From: Apostichopus japonicus
Lineage: Eukaryota; Echinodermata; Holothuroidea; Aspidochirotida; Stichopodidae
DNA: 64,000 nucleotides
Assembly (NCBI RefSeq): GCF_037975245.1
Contig: NC_092569.1
Location: forward strand, 10,585,001 to 10,649,000
Direction of reading: 5' to 3'
Part shown: positions 9,501-18,830 of the stretch, piece by piece
Numbering within the stretch: the first letter of the stretch is position 1
Layout of the letters: every line of letters begins with the position of its first letter
The notes under the pieces: model-generated
Told to the model about the DNA's origin: nothing
The model's input: the letters and a program-made list of their open reading frames with translations, nothing else
Database searches by the model: none
Made by a program: the position numbers and the translations under genes

Positions 9501-12500
9501 AATTTTAAACTTTCATTTGTTGTTACAGGTAGGTGTTAATAAGAATTTTACTACTTTTATATGACATTTAATGGCTTTTATTTGCTTTATTTGATGTTTA
9601 AATGATTTTTTTTTCTTAAAACAACACTGAGCTGCCGCCCCTACTTTTAGTAAAAAGGTCCGTTTTTGATGATTAAGCCCCGCCCCCAAGTCTGTTTTGT
9701 AGCAGATTGGCTATGACTCATAACAGCTGCATGTTAGATATACGAAAATGGCTACCCTCGCGAACAATTTTGTTCTGTAGTTAGGTGTTAGTGTATTGCA
9801 TGCTAATTACATTCTGTACTGCTGAATTCTACCAGGGAGTTGTTATAACTCCCTGATTCTACGTAGTGCATTTAATTTATATTAGGCCTTCGTTTTTGTA
9901 ACATCCATTTAAGGATAGTACTGGTGTTCAGGTAGCTTTTCAGAGCAAGGGCCATGATAAGTTTGTTTGATTGCCCTTCATGTATTTTGTATAATTACGT
10001 ATACACATTCTTGTATTTCTGAAGGCTACTTACTGTAGGCCTAGTGCATTTAAAAATATATATATCTATATATATCAGGGTTGGCCGGTTTTTACCGGGC
10101 GGTTTTTACCGCCCCGGTAAAAACAAGTTTTTTACCGGTTTTTACCGGGAGGTTTTTCCCACCTATAAGTGGGAAAAACTGGGAAAAACCGGGAAAAACC
10201 TCAAATTATATATAATTCCTAAAAACTCATGTGGAACTTGTGGAGGAGCATAGAATCTACAAGAAAATGGCATCTTATGGTAGGGGGTTGGGTTACATCC
10301 AAAGAACAGCTATGATCTATAACTTGTGAGTTTACCGATTAGACTATTATAAATAATTCAAATAAATAATATATTGGATGCCCAAATCAACCAACTTTAT
10401 TTTCCTATCGAGATGCATAATTCCATTATCTAGAGAATGGACTCGTATCAAACTGTTGGTGCCTCCTAGGGCTATGGTTCGTCATATTATACATGCCACA
10501 TTAGTCCGCTCAGATCCAAATGATGATTCACATCCAAGAACGATCACTTCATGTCTGCGATAAATTGTACTCTGTTCACACTTCGCACTAGGCACTGTAC
10601 TATGCTTATAGGCACTGTACTAAGTGACTGTTGTGACATCAACTAATTTGAGAATAAGTAACAATTGGAACAGTTACTTGTGTTGTTGATACTCCTACCT
10701 CTTCAGTTAGCCTATACACAGGAAGTGCCCAGTATCACCTCACCTGTCCACCTCAAAGTGTTTAATCACTCATGCATGAAGTTGTATAATAATTGGACCA
10801 TGTTTGCATCAAGGTAAACAGTTTGGTTGTATGAATGGCTCCATAGGGCCATTGTGCGTTTAATACTTTAATTGGGCCCATGTGCCTTACAAAGTTTCAA
10901 AGCAGTTTCTATTGAGCCCCCTGGATTGAAGTTCACATCAATAGACTGTTGCCTACTGTATTAATGGAATGAACTGTCTGAGCACATAATATTATATTAT
11001 TATATGGTTCCTTGTCCCGTTGAGGCTTTGGATGCCATGGTTCGCCACTTCGTTCTATCCTCCGCTGTTCATGCCACATAATAGGCCTGAGGAATTTAGG
11101 AGGGGTGAATGTCCCAGTGTAGACCTATAATGGTTTGGGCAATAGGCAATGCATACTGCTAAAGAGATCGTGACAGAATAACTATACATGTGCAATACGA
11201 AAAATACTCTTTTTTCCACAAAAAGTAGAATAAGAATGTGATAAAATAGCTCAAAATGAAGCTAAGAAACTCCCATATTCAATAAAATATGCCTGTCATG
11301 AAACAATATCGTGCCTACTGATGACCCTGCATTTTACGGACAATTAATACTAGTTTTCGAGACGGAGGCGGTTTTTACCGGTATTTACCAGTTTTTCCCG
11401 GTTTTTACCTGGTTTTCACCGCTTAGTGGGAAAAACGGGTTTTTCCCGGGAAAATGCCAACCCTGATATATATAGGCCTAGGCTAGGCCCCTAGGCCTAT
11501 TAGGCTTTCAGTGATAGCCACATTAGCATTGTACTGGTGTTCAGACAGCTTTTCCTAGGAAGGACCAGGGTAAGTTTGTTTGATGGGTACGTATAAAAGA
11601 GGAGCTGGCCATAGCATCACAACTTTGATAAGACTATAAAAATTGTATAAGGTTATGTTTTATTTATAAGGATATAAGATGTATAAGGTTATAAGAAGTA
11701 TGTTTAGCTTTCTTTTGAACCTGTAATGTTTGACATCAAATGTACAAAAAAATAAAATAAAATAACAAAATGGAGAGGAACTGAGGTGGCTATTAGGGGA
11801 AGAGGAGGCCACCCATCACTTGCATATAAAAACTTGTAATCTTCTTTTACATTATTTTTTCCAAGTCATAAATCCATGAAATCTTCATGTCCGAAAAACT
11901 GAGATGGAAAAACGTGGGTTGTTTTGATATCTAGAAGTGGACACAGTTTTGATGGTAGTCACCACTACAGTCTACAGTAACATACAGGAGGTCAATAGGC
12001 CTAGCTCTCAAGGCAGGCATCAAGAATATGGTCGAGTTGTTCGCCTCTTCTAATTTGGCTGTTGTCATTGACGTCAAACTATATGACCAAAAAGTCCAAC
12101 TGAGACTGACCTAAGATGAAGGATACCACATAAAAAACAAGTTCTTAAATATTCTATGACAGTACTAAACCTTGCAACGTCGTTCTTTCGACTAACAGGC
12201 AATGAGCGCTAAAGGCAAGACTAGCAGGATAAAGTGTAACCTGCAGAGACTATTCGTGCCAAAAATGCAAGTTATATATTTGTTGTACCATGATTGATAT
12301 TGATAATTGTAGAGACAGAGCAAAGATTTGAAATTAGGAATAAAAATTAAAACTTCCAGTATTGAGATACTGCATCATTGATGCTCTTGTTTTCAAATAT
12401 ATTCTTTATTTAACTCTGTAATTGCTCCATCCACAGGTTGTTCTAAAGATAATCAAACATTGCGAAGAAGAAGGTGGAGGGCATGGAGAACTTGTCCAAG

Positions 12501-15500
12501 GAGTATTGCTGGGTTTAGTTCAAGGAGACACTCTAGAGATAACAAACTGTTTTCCATTCCCCAAAAATGCCGATGAAGATGGTTTTGATGATGGTAAATG
12601 GATTCACTTTTCAGATCTATTGAAAGCTTAAAGAGTCACTAACATTGCCTGTGATAATATCATTAGGTTTAGTCTTTTCCTTCAAATCGTTGTTCCGTTA
12701 TGATTTCAAACAGTTGATGATGTTCTCTCTAATCTGTATATTGTCAGTAGGGTTGAGAATTTCATAATGTCTGATGTTTAACATTTATGTATTATAAGCA
12801 AAAGGAGACCTCATTAGTTGATATTGAACAAAATTCAGTCATGCTAACTTTGCGTGGGTAGATACTAATTGATATGATTACCATCATGAATATACTATTG
12901 ATTGATTGATACTGCAGGTCAGTAAAATGTCTTTGTTCTTTACTATTTCGGATAATAATAATAAAAATAACTAGTCTTAAATAGTGCAGACTGCAACAAA
13001 AGTTGTTCAATGCGCTTTTCGGGTGCTGAAGGTGCAAAACTAATATAGTTGAGGAAAAAGGATAGTTTAATACAGTGCTTGAATTGAGTAAGAGAATCCA
13101 AAGACCTAAGTTCAACTGGGAGGGAGTTCCATAAACCTGGTGCAGCATTCTGAAAGATACGGTCACCAAAAGATCTTGTTTGTGACATTGGAACTTCAAG
13201 TTGAAATTTATAACGTGAACGTATTGGTCTACATTTAGCTTTCTGATGTAAGAGATAGTTAAGGTAGGTTGGGGTACCAGTTTAAATGTCACGAAAAGCT
13301 AGAATGAGGAATTTGTAGTCAATACGGAGACTTATTGGTAACCAGTGTAGTTCTCCCAGTATAGGAGTGATGGGGGGAAAACCAGTTCGCCCTATGGATG
13401 ATGAATCGAGCAGCCATGTTTTGGATCCTTTGCAAACTGGATAGTTGGGATGTAGCTACACCAAATAGAAGGGAATTGCCGTAAACAAGCCTACTTGAGA
13501 TTACGGCATGAATAAGTATCTCTAATACATGGAAGTTGGCAACCCAAGAACTTGAGAAATCTTATTAGATGTGAGAGCCATCCTGTATTGACAAGAAATG
13601 ATCAGCCATCAAGTAGCATAATTACTGATAATCAGTTTCAGTACAAAGTTGCTTTTGTCCTGTTTTTCTTTGTGCTAAATGAAACATATTTTCTACAGTT
13701 CAAAGAATTATTTGGCAGTTGTTTATGGTATTATACTCTTCTTTGTTAACTATTTGTTTTTTTATTCGGTTTTTTAATTGTTTTGGTTGTTTTGTATCAT
13801 TTTCTCAGAGCAATACCAAATGGAGATGATGAGAAACTTGCGGCATGTCAACATCGATCATCTCCACGTTGGCTGGTACCAGTCCACGCAGTATGGTGCA
13901 TTCTTGAATAAGGCCCTCATGGAATCACAGTTCAATTATCAGAATTCTATAGAAGAATCTGTTGTCCTAATTTATGGTAAGGAAGGGGAAAACAAGGGCA
14001 AACTAAACAAGCAATTCAGGTACAGTCTGTCTGTAATATCAGGAGCAAACTATGTAGCTTTGCAAATTCTGTGACAGAAACCACTTTCAAACCAGTAGAA
14101 TTGATAGTTTGTATTAAAATAAAATAAAACTGTTAGCAAACTGCTTATCCACTAGTGAGCCTGTGTAATAGAATGTGTTAAAGTAAGTTGGCCTGACGTT
14201 TCGATCCTAGCAGGATCTTCTTCAGAGGCTAAATGACAAGTAACAGTAACAGAAGGGACAAAACCACGCACAGAATACAGACAGGTTAATTAGCACGGTG
14301 AACACAAAGAGATAGATGTAAGGGGATTAGTAGACAAGGGATGGAGAGATGAAAGCAACAGGGGAAGAGGAGAGGTAGGAGATAAACAGTGGGGGGACAA
14401 AGAGAGGTTTGATAGTTTGTACATACAATTGTTTCATCTGTAAAAGTGATATTTTTATATGGTATATTTAGTAAACCCAAATATCTGACAAACAATGAAG
14501 CCGTAGTTATGTCCCTTCCTTTCCCCAAAATGATTTCATATCATCACTATTCAGCTTATAACATGATGATTTTAACAGAGTCTGATAATCTGTTTTCTTT
14601 CCTTCAGTTGTGCAATTCCTATGTAAACTTTAGTGCAGGCATTTTGTCTCGTAGTCTGTTTCAATCCCACGAAGTGAGTGCAAAGTTTTGGTCTACTGCT
14701 ATCAGAGAGCTCCAACCAATTGAATTTCTTTACTTTCAGATCCAGTCAAGACAGCCAAGTCCACTCTTAGTTTAAAACCATACAGACTGACTCCAGCAGC
14801 CATTGAGGCTTATAAAGAGGATGATTTTTCCCCAGACGGGTAAATACTTCAATATAATATCTTTACCGACTCTTCTCCATTTCTTATTAGCTTGTTTGAG
14901 AGGAAAAGCAGCAGAATTGGGTTTGTTTTACTTTACCCCTGAATTACCTGTATGAGCTAATTTTGTTACGTATTTACCTGTATTAGTTGAATCCAGTTTC
15001 CAAGACCGATATCATAGTCAGAATATCAATGAACTAGTTGTATAGCTTGTATTTTGATTTGTTGAAGACCCGATCGTGTGTACTGGCAACCCAGTAGTTA
15101 TTTGAATGTAATATCATGTGTAGTTGCCTTGTTTCGTGCATACCACGACTGCAGAAACAAGCAAATATAATGCTAATCTGTCTGATTGCAATAAAGAAAA
15201 ACAGGAAGATACAACTGTTTAACTTTTGTTGAATATACCCAAAAATTTAGACAAAGTTTCTTTTGTGAAATGTTGCAAATTTAGAGAAAACTTAGTTTTG
15301 GAAAAGTGTTTGCAATATGCATGGTTGTCTCAGGTACATCCTGTGTATGACTTAATTGCAGCTTTAGATAATTACCAAGAACTTCTACTTTTGCTTTGGG
15401 TAGGTTGAAAAAGTCCAATCTTGGCTATGAGAATCTGTTTGAAGAGATTCCCATCGTGATAAAGAATTCTCATCTCATCAACGCTCTGGTCTGTGAAGTA

Positions 15501-18205
15501 GAGGAAGTCTCACCACCATCAGGAGACAGCTTCTTAAGTTTGTCGTCAGGGTAAGTTCTCCAATGGAAAGAACAAACATGGTAGGTGGAGGGGGGGGGGC
15601 AGAGGTGGGGGAGTTGTAGAGAGATGTTTCAATCCATTGAGGCAGTTGGAACAAGGATGTGGGATACATCCTCAAAACACTTACCAAAGGAAAGTTTAGT
15701 GATATGATGTTGAGAATAGTACCAATGACTGCTCATGACAACTCTGAAATGTCATAACAGAGCTACTTCTGTCAACTTTTGTGGTTGTTAAAATCAGGTG
15801 CCATTTGAACTACAGTAAGAACTATTTCTCATTCAAGAGCGATTCCTTTTTGATTCCTTGCCCGAAGGCTGAAGGAATCTATGCGATTGTGATTGCTTGT
15901 GTCTGTGTGTGTGCGTGTGTATGTGGCGTCCTTGGCTCGTAAACACGCCCTTGGCTCGTAAACACTGTAACTGAACAACGACAAGTTGGATTGAAGTCAT
16001 ACTTGGTATATATGCGCAATAGTGAGTAAAAGAGCCCTATTGATTTTGGTGCACATCTCAAGAATATTAATGAGGTCACATGGTCAAATGTAAGCATTTT
16101 TAAAATTGAATCATACCTTGTGTGATGGTGTTGGTGGATAGCGGGTACATGATAATGTATGTTCAATGTGATATTATGCACATTTATTAGGGGGCAGGGC
16201 TTGAGTTGATTTTTGCTAAAAATAGCTTGTAAACATGGTAAGTTAATATATTTAGTAGGTAGGTCCACAGTCAGTGAAAGAACCTTGCTGATCAATTTAA
16301 TCAACAATGACAAAAGCTTGGGATTATAATCTCAATTGGCAAGGAATCACAATAAGCCCACTGGCTTACTGGTATTCTTCTTTTGGCCGTTTCAATAATT
16401 TCACTAAAGACCTCCACTCATCTACCGATATCGATATTGAACTGCAGTATGATGCCCATACTGCACGCTCAACTAATGGCTGTTTATATGCTCCATTACT
16501 GAGATGCCAAGGTGCCTTTTATCATTTCATCTAGTCGTCAAAACTCCAAATATAGATTTAAGAGGTGTTTTTTGATTATCTTGCAGAAATCTTTTGGAGA
16601 AGAATGTGGAGTTACTGATGGATCAGGTAGATGACCTAAATCAAGACATCAACAAATACGTCAACTATCAACGGCAGATCAACAAGTTGATAGGAGCGAA
16701 GCAACAGTATCTCTACAAGAGGGTAAGAAGGTTACTCTTCTAGTTTACTCCAGGGAGTCATTTATCTAGTATTACATAGCAAAATGTGCGATTCGCTACG
16801 CACATACATGGATCTAAAAGCATTTATTTTGAGAAAAGAATTTTGTTTTGCAGTTTTTAAGGGGTCTAAAATTTGTCTCTGAAAAATACTATGGTTATTG
16901 TGTGAAAAATGTGTAAAAACAATAGTGCTATACATCCGTACACTATCTATAGCAATTCCACCATTGTACTTAACATTTTGTGATGCAGTATTGGATAAGT
17001 TATCCCCTGGTAAAGTATGATATGAGAAATGAAATAAAACTCAACAACTGGTAGCATAGTGAAGCCTAAATTATGCTCTGTAGTCAATGTATCTTTAAAG
17101 CTACATTTGGCCATTAGCTAATGACTTTGTGTCATTTTTTAAAGCTATTTAATAGTCATAACCGACTGGATCACTTTCATTCTCACGTAAACAAAATCAA
17201 CCTGAGCAGTTACATTATTTGGGTAATTGTAGGAGTTATAACCTATTTTAATAGTAATTACTTTGCTCAGTCCAATACAGAATATTTTGTGTTCCACAAA
17301 GTTAACGAAAGGTTTATTATACCATTTTCGAAACTTATGTCTAATTTCAGTATTCCTGATGTAAGTTTGGTGAACTAAAGTAACAGTTTTTGTTCTTTTC
17401 TTCAGTTATTTTATCTTTTAATGGTTAAGTAGGGTACCACCAGTTGGTGTTGCATTCACCACAGGCAGTTATTATTTTTTTGGGGGGGGGGTGTTGGGGG
17501 CTTTTTGTTGGGGGGGGTAATGGAGAGAGGAGAGATAGATACATTGCTCTGAATGTATCTTGCTTGTTATATTCCTTGCTTGTTATATTCCTGTCCACGT
17601 TAGTGACTTGATACGTCGAGTTGATATGCATGGATCACCGCTCGTTATGATGTTCCTCGTTCTTGGAGTGAAATGGTTTACCTCTTGTGTATTGAGGTTA
17701 CTGCCACATAGAGAGAAACCTGACAAAACAGGTCACTGCTTTGGTCACAGCTGTGCACATATTTGCCCTTACTTCAAATCCCACTTCTGCTCACCCATTC
17801 TGGTAATCCATTGAATCCAAATGCCTCTATGTTTCTGCTCTCACACTTCTGTAAGAAGAAATGACACAGATCAAGATAAAAATAATGGATGCTTTTACCT
17901 TTCTTGACCTGTTACAATCTTATTCACTTTCATGATTACATGAAGATGTTATTGTTGTTACCTACTTCCTTCTAATCACTCAGGAGCAAGAGAACAAAGC
18001 CCGTGCAGAGAAAGGAGAAGCCCGGTTACCCGACGAGGACTTGAATAAGCTGTTTAAACCTCCAACTGTACCTCCAAGGTTAGAAGGACTCTTATCCTCT
18101 GGACAGATGAAGATATACTGCACGGAGATAAATAAGCTAGCATCCCAGACATTCGGCAAACTATTCCTTGCCGATGCCCTGCAGAGTAACCCATCCTTGT
18201 CTTGA
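6536..18205 (+). CDS. EIF3H: EIF3H, eukaryotic translation initiation factor 3 subunit H (7 coding exons)
   Basis: eIF3h is an MPN-domain subunit of the eIF3 complex, which binds the 40S subunit and recruits mRNA. Joining 6536-6592, 12437-12593, 13809-13976, 14740-14839, 15404-15550, 16587-16722 and 17984-18205 gives 987 nt, 328 codons plus TGA (human about 352). Recognisable blocks in order are [118 protein letters not shown] and the LGKLFLA-type end ([11 protein letters not shown]). The MPN domain lies in about residues 14-150 and, as in the family, does not show the full JAMM metalloprotease motif. All introns are GT-AG. The N-terminus is shorter than in human, lacking the Ser/Gly-rich leader. 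Confidence 0.95.
6959..7368 (+). repeat. Dispersed direct repeat, copy B (in EIF3H intron 1)
   Basis: Second copy of the segment at 3775-4157, same orientation, from TATAAAAGCAGGAAGCCATT to TTTGTTGAGAGGAA. It differs by small indels, for example a repeated CCATTATGTT near the left end. Confidence 0.85.
7666..7748 (+). tRNA. tRNA-Leu (anticodon UAA)
   Basis: The acceptor stem GGTGCTG/CAGCACC pairs 7 of 7. The D arm starts GGCCGAGTGGTTAAGGC (box A). The anticodon stem TTGGA/TCCAA encloses loop TTTAAGT with TAA at 7699-7701. A class II variable arm (GGAA/TTCT) follows, then a T arm with GGTTCGAATCC (box B). There is no intron. Seven T residues at 7753-7759 form a Pol III terminator. The discriminator base after the acceptor stem is G (7748), whereas eukaryotic tRNA-Leu normally has A73. 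The gene sits inside EIF3H intron 1 on the same strand. Confidence 0.92.
7753..7759 (+). terminator. Pol III terminator of tRNA-Leu
   Basis: A run of seven T residues begins four bases after the discriminator position, the usual RNA polymerase III stop signal. Confidence 0.8.
8286..8382. repeat. 16-bp perfect inverted repeat around 65-bp loop
   Basis: AATGTGCTCTTTCCGC (8286-8301) is the exact reverse complement of 8367-8382. The intervening DNA repeats GCCA/GGCA-type words and a further GCGGAATG follows. It could be a tiny MITE or a structured intronic hairpin. Confidence 0.75.
10076..11465. mobile_element. Non-autonomous hAT-type DNA transposon
   Basis: The ends CAGGGTTGGC and GCCAACCCTG are perfect 10-bp terminal inverted repeats of the hAT CAGGG type, flanked on both sides by the 8-bp duplication ATATATAT (10068-10075 and 11466-11473), the duplication length of hAT elements. 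Subterminal DNA is full of GGTTTTTACCGG and GGGAAAAAC words at both ends. The 1,390-bp body has no transposase frame that I recognise. The duplication is low-complexity and the flank is AT-rich, so it is weaker evidence than the ends. Confidence 0.85.
12437..12593 (+). CDS. EIF3H: EIF3H coding exon 2
   Basis: It follows acceptor CCATCCACAG and encodes VVLKIIKH to DEDGFDD plus one base, then donor GTAAAT. Phase 0 in, phase 1 out. It carries the start of the MPN domain, including GVLLGLV and [10 protein letters not shown]. Confidence 0.95.
12940..13530 (-). pseudogene. LINE reverse-transcriptase 3' end, decayed
   Basis: On the minus strand the frames read, in order, CNSLLFGV-type text, [16 protein letters not shown]-like text (broken by frameshift), [12 protein letters not shown], then [20 protein letters not shown] and [12 protein letters not shown]. 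This is the standard C-terminal order of CR1/L2/Jockey-group non-LTR retrotransposon polymerases. Several frameshifts and stops separate the blocks, so it is dead. An ATT/TTA-rich stretch at 12950-12970 lies where the 3' tail would be. It lies antisense in EIF3H intron 2. Confidence 0.85.
13809..13976 (+). CDS. EIF3H: EIF3H coding exon 3
   Basis: Acceptor TTTCTCAG, then AG completes Glu, and the exon encodes [20 protein letters not shown] through IEESVVLIY plus one base; donor GTAAGG. The HLHVGWYQS strand of the MPN domain is nearly identical to human. Confidence 0.96.
14150..14410 (-). repeat. Retroelement-like fragment with hammerhead-like core
   Basis: The minus strand of 14199-14225 reads CTGAAGA, a 5-bp stem GATCC/GGATC, then GAAAC, matching the CUGANGA...GAAA order of hammerhead ribozymes such as those in Penelope-like retroelements. 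There is one extra A before stem II. I cannot pair the other two stems or find the cleavage-site strand, so ribozyme activity is not supported. The adjoining 14230-14400 is purine-rich and non-coding. Confidence 0.35.
14740..14839 (+). CDS. EIF3H: EIF3H coding exon 4
   Basis: Acceptor TTACTTTCAG; the exon encodes (D)[20 protein letters not shown] to DDFSPD plus two bases, followed by donor GTAAAT at 14840. Confidence 0.95.
15404..15550 (+). CDS. EIF3H: EIF3H coding exon 5
   Basis: Acceptor TTTGGGTAG; the exon encodes (G)[19 protein letters not shown] to DSFLSLSS plus two bases; donor GTAAGT at 15551. [12 protein letters not shown] is nearly invariant in eIF3h. Confidence 0.95.
15851..16349. 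mobile_element. Candidate MITE in EIF3H intron 5
   Basis: TGATTCCTTGCC at 15851-15862 is the exact reverse complement of GGCAAGGAATCA at 16338-16349, bounding a 499-bp segment without coding similarity. A short duplication CCTTGGCTCGTAAACAC occurs inside (about 15929-15966). No convincing target duplication is visible, so a chance inverted match cannot be excluded. Confidence 0.45.
16587..16722 (+). CDS. EIF3H: EIF3H coding exon 6
   Basis: Acceptor TTATCTTGCAG; the exon encodes (G)[20 protein letters not shown] to KQQYLYKR, ending in phase 0 before GTAAGA. This is the helical region after the MPN domain. Confidence 0.95.
17984..18205 (+). CDS. EIF3H: EIF3H coding exon 7 (terminal)
   Basis: Acceptor TAATCACTCAG; the exon encodes [40 protein letters not shown] and [11 protein letters not shown], ending at TGA 18203-18205. 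PDEDL-KLFKPP and the C-terminal LGKLF-like motif are eIF3h signatures. Confidence 0.96.
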   Translation, partial: EQENKARAEKGEARLPDEDLNKLFKPPTVPPRLEGLLSSGQMKIYCTEINKLASQTFGKLFLADALQSNPSLS

Positions 18206-18830
18206 TTTTGAGAACAGATTGAGGAGTCGGTTATCTCTCGATGGACTCACGTCTCGATATTCCTGTTTTGTCCTACACGTGTAATGGTGGTCTTGTAACA
18301 CTGTGGTAGTCACCATCATGTCTCTACATAGACTCAATCCACAAAGGCACCGACTTAAAGCTTACGTCCAGTTTGAAACTCATTCGTAAATGGTAAAAGT
18401 GAGGCTTCCATTTCTTAATGAACTGATCTCACAAATTGAAATTCCCACTGTATCGTAAGCATTTGAGGTGCAAACAGTAGCTATTAATATTCATATGCTA
18501 TTATAAAGTGAGGCTTTCTTGATGAAGTGATCTCACAAATTGAAATCCCCACTGTATCATAAACATTTGAGGTTCAAACAGAAGCTATGAATATTCATTT
18601 GCTATGACAAAGTGAACGTTTACAACCACTCCATGGACTCCGCTCACAGATGTCGACTGTATTTTAGCACTAGAGAGTGGTATGTTACTACAAACTATAG
18701 GAAACACTCATTGTAATGATAAAGTTAAAGTGGATGATGTGGAGTGAAGTCACAATTGTACTGTTTTTTCAAACATTTTACAGAATTTCTATGATGATCT
18801 TAGACATAAATAAATACAGAACTAACCAAA
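18206..18830 (+). other. EIF3H: Probable EIF3H 3' UTR with polyadenylation signal
   Basis: The first convincing AATAAA after the stop is at 18809-18814, about 600 bp downstream, so this interval is the likely 3' UTR. It contains a two-copy tandem duplication (18396-18612). Confidence 0.5.
18396..18612 (+). repeat. Two-copy tandem duplication, ~109-bp unit, in EIF3H 3' UTR
   Basis: Both copies start AAAGTGAGGCTT (18396 and 18505) and share GATCTCACAAATTGAAAT, CCCACTGTATC and CATTTGAGGT. They differ at several bases, so the duplication is not recent or not under homogenisation. Confidence 0.85.

Noticed and set aside
12792-13292. 166-codon minus-strand frame as a host gene
   Set aside because: The overlapping second frame carries LINE reverse-transcriptase C-terminal motifs; the region is a decayed retrotransposon, not a host gene.
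15879-16313. 144-codon minus-strand frame in EIF3H intron 5
   Set aside because: It covers the candidate MITE, its C-terminus is translated from a TG-rich microsatellite, and I recognise no domain.
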